Positions 21,572 to 32,701 of a DNA stretch of 64,000 nucleotides are shown here, piece by piece. Position 1 is the stretch's first letter. The number at the start of each line of letters is the position of its first letter. The DNA is from Mytilus californianus (Eukaryota; Mollusca; Bivalvia; Mytilida; Mytilidae), in the NCBI RefSeq assembly GCF_021869535.1, contig NW_026262734.1, forward strand, positions 98,089,285 to 98,153,284. Direction: 5' to 3'. A program made the position numbers and the translations under genes. Under the pieces are notes generated by a model that saw only the letters and a list, made by a program, of their open reading frames with translations, ran no database searches and had not been told where the DNA came from.

Positions 21572-22692
21572 CACCCATTCATTGTTCACATAAATGGCGA
21601 ACTGGGGTCTGAGACCTGAAGTTTACTACAGTTGAATAATAGACCATGTAAACGATAGATGAAAAAACAATCTTCAATTTAGGATATTAAAAAAAAAATT
21701 GCTATCCGATAAGAAGTACGCTTTGACATCTTCAGTATACCTTATATGTGATATTTCTGTAAACGCATGTAGTTGGAAAAGGAACATAATTGTTGGCAAG
21801 GTTAGAGGAAGGGATTGCACTAGACAAAATAAAAATATGAATGTAATGTTTTATTCTAGGATATGGTAGTAAAGTAACCTCAGTTTAAACACGGTTTAAA
21901 ATAAGGTTTTTTTTAACATTTTGGTTGTAAAGAGGAGGGAGACTTAAACTGACTGTACGGTGACTTATATTTGCTTAAATACGCTTCATTTTAATAAAAA
22001 CAAAGGACATGGGGTATCCATCCATGACACAAAATCAATACATGTACAACAACAACAACAACAAAAAACACACACAAAAAACAAAGGAACAGCGCTTTAA
22101 TTGCTGTTCTTCATCTCAAAATCACAGTGAGTCCTTCAACACGGAGCTAAAATAAACTCTCACCTCACTGCAAGTTGAAGACGGCCCCTAGCACCGGCTT
22201 GAGCGTAATTCTTTGCCAAAATAATTTGGATAGACTTTGTAAGACGTAACACCACATAATCGGTGTTGTATGCCAAAAAAGAACATACTGGAAAGTAGTA
22301 CATATTTAAAACAAAATAGTAACTCTCTTTTTGGATAGCTGTCTCATTCATTTGCAATCATAACACATCACCTTATTTTATATTGTCAACATTCGCTTTT
22401 GAGAATGAAAATACTCTCCTATAGTTCTTATTGTGTGGTAGCAATCCATATTATTTGCTAAATACAAGCTTAATCTGTCGGACGCTACGATTTTAATGTT
22501 TGACATTTTCTAGTCTTAACGTGCGTGTTTTTTGTAATATTAGCCACTGTACAGTAATAATACATTTAAGGGAAAGATGTCGGATGGTGGTTACTAAATT
22601 GGGTCATTCCGGTCATATTAATAGATATATTTTGTGTTATAAGTCTATTTCTAGCCCAAATAATCAAGTCGCTATATTCCACTGATCTACGA
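21572..22692. other. AT-rich non-coding stretch
   Basis: Contains a small (CAA)n tract near 22050. A reversed remnant of the 'AAGAAGATGTGG' family may lie near 22330-22370. No gene supported. Confidence 0.4.
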
Positions 22693-22905
22693 TGAGAGTG
22701 TGGGAGGGGGTTTGTAGAATAGAGAATAATGGGCAAAACATATAAAGAATAGAGAAAAAAGGGGAAAAAATAAAGAATAGAGAATAATGAGGTGCTAAAA
22801 TATAACGATTAGAGAATAATTGGCAAAAAGTATAAAGAATAGAGAAAAATGGCCTAAAAAATTAGAAAATACAGAAATGAAGGACCCCACCCAGACCCTC
22901 TACGA
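22693..22905 (+). repeat. 'GAGGGT' inverted-repeat element, copy 5
   Basis: Starts GAGAGTGTGGGAGGGGG, ends CCACCCAGACCCTCTACG. Same interior subrepeats. Confidence 0.75.
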
Positions 22906-23597
22906 TGGCTACATTAACGAGTGGGAGAGTCCACTAGGGCCGGGAGAGACTGGATTATTCGGATTACTTTATTTCGAGAAGCCCTTATATCAAACAAATA
23001 AAAATCTAACAAGTAGGAGCTATATCTAAAAATAAATCAAAATTCTTTTCTTTTGAAAAGATGTCTAGTGTTTTAAAATATTTAATAGACCCATTAATTC
23101 AATTCTGTGTATGTACTTGTCGTTAGAGTATATAAAATGTCAAAAAGCAATTGAGCAATTAATTCATCTATTTTGATAATTTGAATCGTAAACGTCGAAC
23201 AGTAAAATGTCAGGAAAGTCCGCTGAAATCAAGGGGGTACGTAAAACTTCTTTATTATATATATATGTATGTATGTATGATTTCACTTTTCATTGCTTTT
23301 TATCTTCGCCCAGGAAAGTTCTCTGTGATTCTAATGGGCAGGGGAAATGTTGTTTTTTTATATCTAAATTTATGTCGGAATAATGGAACGATCGTCCATT
23401 AAATATTTGATTTTCCGATGGGGACCAGGAGGACTTTGAAAATGAATATCCTGGTTGGTAAGAGGTGAAAATAAATTGCCTTGCATTATGAATGTTCTGC
23501 AACACACAATGCAGGAAGCATTTGTTTACAGAAGTGCAAAAAACAAAACATGCGTTACAACAGACGCGTAAATGAATAGTCAATCCGTAACAAATAT
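22906..23597. other. Non-coding stretch
   Basis: No gene or repeat supported. Confidence 0.4.
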
Positions 23598-23935
23598 AAA
23601 AATAAGAAGATGTGGTATGATTGCCAATGAGACAACTCTCCACAAGTGACCAAACGATACAGAAATTAACAACTATAGGTCACCGTACGGCCTTCAACAA
23701 TGAGTAAAACCCATACCGCATAGTCAGCTATAAAAGGCCCCGAAATGACAAATGTAAAACAACTTAAACGAGAAAACTAACGGCCTGTTTTATGTACAAA
23801 ATAATGAACGAAAAACTAATATGATATACAGCAACAAACGACTACAACTGAATTACAGGCTCCTGACTTGGGAGAGGCACATACAGAATGTGGCGGGGTT
23901 AAACATTTTAGCGGGTGCTTCCTGGCCACCATCCC
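23598..23935 (+). repeat. Dispersed 'AAGAAGATGTGGTAT' family, full-length copy
   Basis: One of the cleanest copies: AATAAGAAGATGTGGTATGA at the left, GGTCACCGTACGGCCTTCAA in the middle, AATGTGGCGGGGTTAAACAT at the right, giving a family length of about 320-330 bp. No coding capacity. Confidence 0.85.
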
Positions 23936-24356
23936 CACCAGAATTTCAAATTGTCGTCATCTAATCAACCTGTCTTTTTTTTTCAGTTAAGAGACGTTAA
24001 ATTTTCTTAAAAGTTTAATCTAAGCTAAACTTGTATTTTCTTCGTACAGTCACTACATAAATTTAAAGGACCGAGTTATACCCGGCTCAATATAACTTAA
24101 GAATTTCGTTTAATCCCATTCCTATTTGCATACAATGATAGTGTAGGTCAGAATATAGTAAACGTTTTAAAATGAAACCAAGATATATAATTGTAAAATC
24201 TCCGAAAAGGCGGAATCAGTCGAGTGCCTGTTAAAAGAAAATTCTTTTCTCATTCTTAATTCATTGAGGCAACTAAATATCATATTTTTGTAAATTGCCA
24301 ACCCGATTTTTTTTAAATGTTCAGTTCACAGTACCCTTAATTTTTCACTAGCGCTG

Positions 24357-26645
24357 TCACAGTGTATATAAAGTGCGAATCCATTTAGTTCATTTTCACT
24401 GTTGTATGCGAGTATGTCTATTGTAGAATAAAGGATGATGGGAAAAACTGCGTTTGTTTACTTTTTGAAAATACAAAATAATTGATTTGAATTCTGATTT
24501 ATAATAACAGGATTAAAGACCAAAAAAGTGTAATTTAAGTAGCAGAATTCATAATATTAATTTCTGAATGCGATTCATTTTAACTATAGATGCGATGAAT
24601 TATCACTGTAAATGCAATCATTTCTGATGTGGAATTTTTGGAGGTGTGATGAATTTTCATTGTCGTTTTATATGATATTCGACATGCAACAACTGAAAAT
24701 AGTTTTTAAATGACTTTGATATTGATGATATTTACAATTTAAAATGCAAGCTAGTCGTAGATGCTTACTTGAATATACACGGGTATAACCACGTTCATAT
24801 CATGCATATTAAAAATTGTTGGTGTGTTTGTTATTAGCTTGTCATGGATCCGAATTTACTGGAGCAGAACATCCATGAATATAACGTGTTTCTACGATGA
24901 AAAGTTTAAGAACTCGCTTAAAAAAGCTTTGAAAATTGCCGTGTCATACATATTTCTACCATATTGATATCTACAACGAACGGTACTAAAGAAAGTAAAC
25001 AAAATACAAAGAGAATGAATCGTACAGTGCCAAAATTTTGAGGTCAGTTTTTCAAGTAAATGTCTTCAAATAAAATTAAAACAATGGGTTTTTCATTCGT
25101 ATTATGTATTTTTAACAACAACAAAGCACAAAATACACGGTTGCATTCAGTGTAAGAGCCAACCAACTATGCTCTATTTGTATTTTAATCAAGTTTGAGT
25201 TACACATAGTGTTTGTTTCGCATTGTTTACAAGTAATTCACAGACCTGTCTATTTAAAATAGTCACATGGTGTTCATGTAAAATAATTGATATACAATGC
25301 TGCTGTTTTCATAAACATTGAATACTTAACTGAACAGTTATTCAATTAGTCTTTGGTGAAAATATAAGAACGGTCTATCTACCTACCTACCAATCAACTG
25401 TACGGCGGTTATACCCCGTGGTATAAAACCATATAAACATGTAACAATAAACTGTTTTCAATATTTCTTTGTATTCTTACTTTGCGTATTTGCTTATTTG
25501 TAACACCGACTTATAAGAAATTCAAACATATTTAAGGTGACTCGACTGTTGCTCGAACTTCCTTTACTGTATACACAATGGCATGATAAATATAAATTAT
25601 CAAGTCATCCAAGCGTCAACTGTTTGTGCAAAATGAAAACGTTTCCATTGACTCATTCAATCGTGAAATTAAGATCGTTTTGTGTTTGCTCAGTCCTAAT
25701 TACAATGCCAAGGGCAACATTTACACAATCAAAGCAAGCAAGCCAACCACACCATTAAACTACAAGCATTAGGAAAATAGCTATTATCACGTTTTAATTT
25801 ATTAGTATGCGATGTACATTTAGACCGAAACAGAAACTTTGCTTTTTCGGTGACATGGATTGGCTTAACTGTCCAAGATATATGTATTTAATGATGGCGT
25901 GTCATAGGAAAGGATAAATTTTGTCCTACATATAGACAAATCTGGACAAATTATTAGTGAAAATAAAATTGACTATATTAGCAATAAATACCATTTTTAA
26001 GGAATTCATTGATATATTGCCTCAGTCTTTCACTCACTAAGTTTCCATATATAAGCAATCCTTCTGACTTCATAAATTTTGTTAGAGAGTCGGCTGAATC
26101 AAGACTTTATATAACGAAAATTAATTAATTTCCTTCTGTGAAAATGCATCGCATGTACAATAGAAATGAATCGCCCTACAGTGAAAATGAAAGTTTAGTA
26201 TCATTATTCAACAGTAAACATGAATCGCATAATTAAAACAGCATAGTGGAATTTGATTCAATATCAACAAGCTGAATAACAAAACCTGTTTTAAGTTAAA
26301 CAACATTAATAATTATGTTAAAAGGTACATTTTTCTGCAAATGAAACTTAACTGCTGCAATGTACGTTTAAATCTCTTGCACGCTCTGTTCGTGAACTAT
26401 TCTTAATATTTATCTATTTGTGCATCAATTTTGCACCTGGATGGCTGTAGGCGCGATGAAAACCCGTCCGCATCTCATACCTATATTATGAGTTTATAAA
26501 AACAGTACACAATATATATTATTTCTTATTTTTTTTCAAAAATCACGAATTTGTCGTCTGTTTATTTATCATTCTACATCAGAAATTCATCACGGATACA
26601 GTAAAAATGACATTTCAGGATTCGCACATTACATACACTGTGTCA
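24357..26645. mobile_element. Possible non-autonomous DNA transposon with long degenerate inverted ends
   Basis: Left end ACAGTGTATATAAAGTGCGA and the reverse complement of the right end (ACAGTGTATGTAATGTGCGA) match, followed by a similar spaced TTCACTG/TTTACTG word. Further in, both sides hold subrepeats of the type CAGTGAAAATGAATCGCA (24590-24670 and 26130-26240). No transposase frame inside; no target duplication identified. Confidence 0.45.
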
Positions 26646-26895
26646 AGAATTGATGAAAGACTGTCACAATATTACCACCAGCTTCGAGAGCGGACAGGAC
26701 AATCGTACCCAACCCCTCTCCTCATCCACCATTTATGATTTTTAGTTCTGCTTGCATGCGAAAACAAGATGGAAAGAGTCAAAATCTGACAATCCTGCCA
26801 CTTTTTCAACAGGTTAAGTGAATTTACATCAATGGACTAACCTTGAAATAAATTTGCTTCAAAAATTAACTGTCATTTAGTTAGTTTATTATAAG

Positions 26896-27170
26896 CTGGT
26901 GTAGTATTTATTATACGAATTACTTCCCTTTATGTAGAGTAAGTACTGAGCTGGTGTAGTATTTATTATACGAATTACTTCCCTTTATGTAGAGTAAGTA
27001 CTGAGCTGGTGTAGTATTTATTATACGAATTACTTCCCTTTATGTAGAGTAAGTACTGAGCTGGTGTTGTATTTATTATACGAATTACTTCCCTTTATGT
27101 AGAGTAAGTACTGAACTGGTGTAGTATTTATTATACGAATTACTTCCCTTTATGTAGAGTAAGTACTGTT
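26896..27170. repeat. 55-bp tandem repeat, five copies
   Basis: Five nearly identical units starting CTGGTGTAGTATTTATTATA, period exactly 55, containing ACTTCCCTTTATGTAGAGTA. One unit has GTTGT for GTAGT. The high identity implies recent expansion. Confidence 0.97.
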
Positions 27171-29014
27171 TTGCCATTCCGATCCAAAAGATGACTGCAT
27201 GCATGGGGTATACTTCCCTCCTGCAGTAAGACAAGTGCGGAAAGGGGGCAGTGGAATGTTTAAATAAGTATTTACGTCACGTGCAGGGGAAATGGAGACT
27301 CTATTTCCGCTGCCCCATGCTGGGAAATGCCATGCATTCTGCAAGAAATCTTTGATGAGTTTCTGCAAGAAAAATGCTCATTTTTGTAGGTAACCTTCTG
27401 CAATGACAACATTTTGCCGCTTTCAAATATACTATTTTCCACGAGGCGGTCAAAAGTAACCGCATTCCTCCCGGTCGGCATGCTTTAAAATTTACCTAAT
27501 TGATATGTTGTGTAATTTGTTCTCATCCTGATTATGCAAGCAATATTTGCCACTGAACTAAGCAATAATCAATCAGATACTTTCCAGACAAAATTAAATT
27601 CAAAATGTAAATTACTGAAGAATAAGCTGGGGATATAATCCATCAAATTACATCGAGTAGGCTTCTGAGGAACCGAGTTCAATCTGGTTGAGGAAATGGG
27701 CTATTAACAGGGTCAGTTTAGGCAATTTATTATCTATCCAAAGAAACTAACATTGCAGAAAAGAGCTTTAATAATTGTCAATCAAATCCGGATCTGTTTC
27801 ACTCTTTGCATCAAAATCAGAATAGATGTTAAAATCAACTGGAATTTGAATATCGAGGAGTCTATCTAATATACATAAATACATAAAACATATTAACACA
27901 TTTCTATAAAATCATGATGCCATTCAGTGCTGTACATTGCTGTTAAAGACAATTTTGATACAATTTTGAAAATTCTACAAGCTTTTGTAAATCTTTGCAA
28001 GTAGTTTAATTTTACACTGAACAAAAAGTCTAAAAAAGGACAAAGACTAGTTTTGCAGTTAATTGATAAAACGTTTCATTTTAAAACAAGACGGGACATT
28101 AAAGCAATCGGACTGAATTGTTTGAGTATTCAATAGATAAAGAAGTAAACGAATAAACCTTTAATTTTGGTGTGTATAAAGTCAAAACTTGATAGAAAAA
28201 AAAACCCAGAAAACTGCTGGTTACAGTGACATATACAGCTAATTTTGTAGTCATTAAACATACAGAACAAAATTAACAGAGACTCATTGAAATTTCATTA
28301 GTCCTTTCAAATAGTAGTTGATGTGTTTACTAGTAGGTACAGTTCTCTATTTATTGCATTTTAAACCCATATATAGCGTGTATATATGCACTTATACAGC
28401 TAACATGTACTTTTGTTACATCATAGCACGTGTTATCTGTTATTCGAAACTGTATCCCGTAGCCTGTATTTATATCCTCATAAACAAAACATAAAGAGAG
28501 AGGACAACCAGTGTTAATAGTTACCTCATGCTGTTTGTTGTGATCGGAAAATCGCATAAAACGAGCTTACTTACCTTCACAGGAAGTAAACAAACTGAAA
28601 GGTACATTGAGTGCATTTTCATCGATCACAGAAATAAAGTTCGGTTTTCAAAATCGAAGCTACTTGAGGAAGATCGCTAAAATTCAATGCATGGCTTTAT
28701 TTAAAGATAGTATCTATTCAGAACTCTGGTACCTATTATAGATAAATCTAAGACGAGTAGAAAAACAAGGAAAAGTACAGAAAACAGTTCGAATTTCATC
28801 GCTAATAAAATCGTTGATTTCAACAATTTAAGGCATATAACGTCTATCTTTTTTCATAAATAAGAGTTCCCTTTTTTAATATTGACGCTCCATGAATTTA
28901 TATATAACAAATTCTCATAAAGTTGTCAGTTTTTGCGAGAATAGTCATTCGGTTGTTTCACAAAGGTAAACTGGGGCATATACATCTTCTCTAGTCCTGT
29001 AGTGAACCTATGCT
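27171..29014. other. Non-coding stretch
   Basis: 27180-27480 is more GC-rich than its surroundings but has no recognisable product in any frame. 27510-27580 resembles the tail of the family at 29015. Otherwise AT-rich. Confidence 0.4.
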
Positions 29015-29295
29015 GAGGGGATGGCCATTTGGTGTTTGGGATTTATAAATACGCAGCCACGTCCGATAAGAATGGAAACGTTAAATCTAGTGCCTTGTAT
29101 AGGGAGCGTGTTAACCTATATTTACACGTTGTCGACCCTTTGAGTGTTCGGCAGTCCAAATTGTTCGCCCTTCATCCAGATCGACAAACTTTTCAGAACC
29201 TACCTTATCGATGTTTTGTTGATTTGTTCTCGTCCCTAAAATGCAAGAAACATTTTCCACTTGACGTTAAACAAACAAAAATCAATTGCATAAGT
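29015..29295 (+). repeat. Dispersed mollusc-type repeat with 'CCACTTGACGTTAA' tail, copy
   Basis: Blocks GGATGGCCATTTGGTGTTTG, GCCCTTCATCCAGATCGAC, TTTGTTCTCGTCCCTAAAATG and CCACTTGACGTTAAACAA. Related tails occur at 27515, 29985-30050, 48075-48350 and 54700-54990. The 105-codon frame running through it is a by-product. Confidence 0.6.
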
Positions 29296-30256
29296 ATGCA
29301 ATTGAAGTTACAAAACAACCATTTTAAAGACTGGCAGTGCATATAATGACCTCTGTATGCCTTTTTATGTTTTTAATCAAAACATAATTAAAATTTTGTA
29401 TTACTTATTCCATAAGAAATTGGATACACAGCTCAATGAAAGACATATATAAAATATTTTTTATTGCTGATAAAAAGTGGGATGGGGTCACTGTTAAACG
29501 ATATTCTTTTTAGTATTTGTCTTTTTGGCGTGATAATGCTACCAACAGCACCTTTTTAATATTTTAATCAAATCTTATCAAGTTCGATGACATTTAAGAA
29601 TGAAATTTTAAGGTATTCAAAGTTCAAATCATTTTAGTGACGTATAAAATTCAGTGTGTGCATGTTGACTTTATTATTTATTGTTGTATTCATAGGGCAT
29701 TTGGTCATCCATGCTATTAAAAAGGGATCGTTTAGCTGGGAGTGATGCGTTAATCTACTAAAAAACATCCGGTTAGAAAAATTATGTTAAATCCAATATT
29801 TGGTGTACTACAAAGGAAGAGAATGCCAAGCTCTCTCGACGTTAAAGATTTTTCGCTGACACTCCTTTTGGTGTTCCGTACAAAGCCTGTTCAAGTAAGG
29901 GATTACTTTGGTCCCTATCAACATATTCGATTTATTTCCAATACATTTCGACCAACCATCATTCACGTTCCCTATTGATTGCAATGTTAATTTGGTCATC
30001 TTCAATAGATGCATTAAGTATATGCCACTGGATGTTAAGCAAACATCAATCAATCATTATTGGTACCCGTTTGTGTGTCTGTTTTGTACCTGGAATATTG
30101 TTTGAACTGACGCCGGCATACTGTCATCATTTTTATAATGGGGGAGAAACGGCTGGTCGGAAGATTTTTCCGGAGATGACTAATTATTCTTATCATATGC
30201 TACGCATGCTTATTTTTTTCCCGCGCGAAAATTTATTTTCACTGTTGTACACATTT
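29296..30256. other. Non-coding stretch with a second tail fragment
   Basis: 29975-30050 carries GCCACTGGATGTTAAGCAAA and ATCAATCAATCA, the tail of the family at 29015. No gene supported. Confidence 0.45.
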
Positions 30257-30614
30257 GTTTTCTATGGTGGCCGGATGCGGCCATTTCAACTTTTCGCGTA
30301 TTCTCCTTTCACTTTGCAAACGCGAAGTCGCGAAATCGAGAAATCGAGAAATCGAGAAAGCAAAAACGAGAAAGCGAGAAATTGAGAAATCGGGAAATCG
30401 AGAATGCGAGAAAGCGAAAACGCGAAATCGAGGAAGAAAATGGTGAAATAGATTTCTCAATTTCTCGATTTCGCTTTCTCGATTTCTCGATTTCTTGATT
30501 TCTCGATTTCCCGATTTCTCGATTTCTCGATTTCTCGATTTCTCGATTTCGCGTGAAAGTGAAAGGAGAAAACGCGAAAACGTGAAATGGCCGCATCCGG
30601 CCACCATAGTTTTC
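30257..30614. mobile_element. Fold-back element with internal 'GAAATCGA' minisatellite and 6-bp duplication
   Basis: Element 30263-30608: ends TATGGTGGCCGGATGCGGCC and its exact reverse complement, then matching GCGAAAA blocks. The interior is runs of GAAATCGAGAAATCGA on the left half and their complement on the right, so the whole 346 bp folds into one long hairpin. GTTTTC lies directly on both sides (30257-30262 and 30609-30614), consistent with a 6-bp target duplication. The long basic open frames on both strands arise from the minisatellite. Confidence 0.85.
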
Positions 30615-31129
30615 TGCTTTTTGTGTTACGGCATATTCATTTTCAACCTGTCTTGTGCAAAGTTATTTGTTTCCAGTTTTTACCAGGCCAATTTATTTAT
30701 TTTCAAAATCCACCAACCCCCTCCCCCAGAAATTCAAAGTGAAAAGAAAATGCGAAAGAAAATATAAATATCGCCACCCAAGGTCACGGCCTATACTAGT
30801 ATTATATTAACGACACAACATTTGCCATCGTGAAGTTGAACTTTTTTTATTTTAATTTTCTTCCGGTGGGTGAACTCTATTAAACGTCTACCATATATTT
30901 TCAATTGATATGAGGTATAGGATTATATTTATCCTCGTGAGGTGAGAACAAATGTGGGGTAATTATAACGATCAAGATTAATCAACGTCAGACTTCATGA
31001 CAATTGTTTACTTCTCCAATACACAAGAGTAAATATTGTATTGCCTGTTATTACATAAGGAACAAAAGGTTAATTATACTTACAGTAAACTGTTACTGTA
31101 GTTGAGAGGTCTGTGCTTGTCAATATTTT

Positions 31130-31437
31130 GTGAATCTATATTTCATTTTCTATATGAATAAAAGGAGATGTAGGGAAAAAAATCGTCATTTGATATAAAA
31201 AATGGTTTTTAATGATGATAGATATTTGGTGCATCCATATTTCATTTCAATACGAATAAAATTAGATGTAGGGTAATTAATAGCCATTTGAAAACAAAAT
31301 ACATCGGTTTTTGTGATCATAATAGATATCTGGTGATTCCATATTTCATTTCAATACAAATAGAAGGATAATATGAAGGGTAAAAATCGTCATTTAAAAA
31401 AATATTTTTATAGCAATAGATAAAAGACTTATATTGG
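31130..31437. repeat. Degenerate tandem repeat, about 95-110 bp unit, three copies
   Basis: Three blocks of the form CATATTTCATTTCAATACGAAT, followed by GATGTAGGG, then a CGTCATTT / GCCATTT word and GATAGATATTTGGTG. The last block runs up to the Polinton insertion site. Confidence 0.65.
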
Positions 31438-31443
31438 AATAAG
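31438..31443. repeat. Polinton target-site duplication, left copy
   Basis: AATAAG, identical to the six bases directly after the right TIR. Six-base duplications are the rule for Polintons. Confidence 0.95.
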
Positions 31444-31572
31444 AGTAGTATGAAAAGGCCGATTCTGCCGCAATCGCATTTTCAAGGGGAAATCCTGCAT
31501 AGGACCCCCAGCCCCGACGGCCAAATGCAAACGGACGGCATCCCTATTGAGCATAGGGTAAATACAAGAATG
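31444..31572 (+). repeat. Polinton left terminal inverted repeat (129 bp)
   Basis: Starts AGTAGTATGAAAAGGCCG. It matches the reverse complement of 44633-44761 over all 129 bp with one difference (a CpG-type change, CGCATT against CACATT). The innermost three bases are ATG. The repeat is open as a reading frame throughout, so it can supply the N-terminus or the leader of the genes at both ends. Confidence 0.97.
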
Positions 31573-31998
31573 TCTTTCAGTTTAGCACAAAACCCAAACA
31601 CCTTAGAAGGATGTAATCCTAGGGTAAATACAAATATGTCTTTCGTACAAAAGATGGAGGAACTCAGAAGTCCACAAATCGTAGACAACGATTTTATAAA
31701 CGATAATGTTTTCGAGGAAAAGGCAAAGGATCAGAGCCTGGAAACCCTGAAATGGAAGGAACTCTCAACCGGTGTGATCTATAAAATCCTGGAAGTGGTG
31801 GAAGTAGATGGTAAGTTTGGAAAGAGTAAGATCCTCACCTTGAAAAACAGAGAAGGAGAAACGAATAGGGTGTGGGCCTGCAGTGGACTGAACAGAGAGA
31901 CAGGACCCATGGTAGGAGCCTTCGTGAGAAGTACAGGCTTTAAAGTCAGCAAAAAGACCAAGCAGGAGTACTTCTCTTACGACCTTGTGAGAAATTAA
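31450..31998 (+). CDS. Small TIR-proximal protein, possible OB-fold nucleic-acid-binding protein
   Basis: 182 residues if the ATG inside the TIR is used; 142 from the ATG at the inner TIR edge (31570) and 120 from the one at 31636. The last two ATGs sit in two copies of AGGGTAAATACAA..ATGTCTTTC 66 bp apart, so a later start is quite possible. The conserved-looking part is the C-terminal 90 residues (LKWKELSTGVIYKILEVVEV, FGKSKILTLKN, RVWACSGL, GAFVRSTGFKVS), alternating strands with glycines that would suit a small OB-fold binding single-stranded DNA; this is inference from pattern only. It is the sole leftmost gene, reads inward, and converges on the membrane-protein gene across a hairpin. 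Function otherwise unknown. Confidence 0.75.
   Translation: MKRPILPQSHFQGEILHRTPSPDGQMQTDGIPIEHRVNTRMSFSLAQNPNTLEGCNPRVNTNMSFVQKMEELRSPQIVDNDFINDNVFEEKAKDQSLETLKWKELSTGVIYKILEVVEVDGKFGKSKILTLKNREGETNRVWACSGLNRETGPMVGAFVRSTGFKVSKKTKQEYFSYDLVRN
31555..31644 (+). repeat. Direct repeat around two candidate start codons
   Basis: AGGGTAAATACAAGAATG at 31555 and AGGGTAAATACAAATATG at 31621, both continuing TCTTTC. The first straddles the inner TIR edge. The right TIR carries the same AGGGTAAATACAAGAATG ahead of the polymerase frame, so this may be a promoter or leader block. Confidence 0.7.
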
Positions 31999-32034
31999 GT
32001 CCAAAAAAAAAAAATAATGGGCTGGGTGGGGTAC

Positions 32035-32082
32035 AAAAAATTTTTCCGATCCAACATTTCTGCCGGATTGGAAAAGTTTTTT
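32035..32082. terminator. Hairpin at convergent junction (left)
   Basis: Arms 32035-32052 (AAAAAATTTTTCCGATCC) and 32065-32082 pair over 18 bp with two G-T wobbles around a 12-base loop. It lies just after the plus-strand gene and before the end of the minus-strand block. A second hairpin 32128-32146 (CACATCGT-GAA-ACGATGTG) follows. Placement suggests transcript 3'-end formation or a barrier between convergent units. Confidence 0.6.
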
Positions 32083-32182
32083 TTTATGCTTGAAACGGAG
32101 CACATCATGAAGTGAAGCGGAATGGAGCACATCGTGAAACGATGTGTGGAGTGAAGTGTAACAGAATGATGTGTGACGTTTT

Positions 32183-32692
32183 TTACGACGCATGCGCATT
32201 AAGGTCCTCACTAAAAGTGGTGGAAGGTTGTCGGAGCTTATCTTTTTCATCGTAGTAGTTTTTGAGGCAGGTGGTGATTTTCCCAAACTCAGCATCATCA
32301 ATTTGTTCATCATCAGCCAAAGCAGTACTAATATATTGTTCAACCAAAAATTTTGTGGACTGTGCCAATTGCAAGGTGTCGCGATGTTTTTTCTTCTTTT
32401 TCATGATACGCCTTGAGATTAGTGTGAGTACCATCACGCCAGTGGCACTCAAGCACGCAAGGGATCCTAGGGGAAGGGAGGCTATAATACCTATACCGGT
32501 CAAAGCTGAACCCATGGTGCAGCTGGTTAACACCAAACTGCCCACAGAACAAACACCCAGTGCTACAGATACAACTTTGTCCAGACGTTTGTAGATCTTC
32601 AAGGTATGTTGATACTTATGTATATCCGCGTTGAGTTGATCTTCCATACATTCGACTCTGGTCTGTCGGTATCCAGAATCTATATCATCCAT
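32183..32692 (-). CDS. Two-helix membrane protein of the Polinton
   Basis: 169 residues. Residues 1-38 are polar and helical (QLNADIHKYQHTLKIYKRLD), residues 40-60 and 64-93 are hydrophobic and Gly/Ser-rich (two membrane spans or a helical hairpin), followed by a KKKKKH stop-transfer cluster at 98-103 and an acidic helical tail. The basic cluster suggests the C-terminus faces the cytosol or virion interior. It is the last gene of the minus-strand capsid block and starts at an exact TATAAATAAATG box. A role in membrane interaction or virion assembly fits its place but is inferred. I do not recognise a named family. Confidence 0.8.
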   Translation of the reverse strand: MDDIDSGYRQTRVECMEDQLNADIHKYQHTLKIYKRLDKVVSVALGVCSVGSLVLTSCTMGSALTGIGIIASLPLGSLACLSATGVMVLTLISRRIMKKKKKHRDTLQLAQSTKFLVEQYISTALADDEQIDDAEFGKITTCLKNYYDEKDKLRQPSTTFSEDLNAHAS

Positions 32693-32701
32693 TTATTTAT
32701 A
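32690..32701 (-). promoter_or_regulatory. TATAAATAAATG start box, exact
   Basis: Ends in the ATG of the two-helix membrane protein. Also holds the TAA stop of the preceding gene (32697-32699) and an AATAAA. Confidence 0.75.

Noticed and set aside
27150-27481. Possible host exon in a locally GC-richer patch
   Set aside because: Neither minus-strand frame has a recognisable domain, and they contradict each other by overlap.
29029-29346. 105-codon plus-strand frame
   Set aside because: Lies within the dispersed repeat family also present at 48075 and 54660, where the frame is not kept.
30239-30767. Basic RE/EK-repeat proteins on both strands
   Set aside because: Products of the GAAATCGA minisatellite within the fold-back element.
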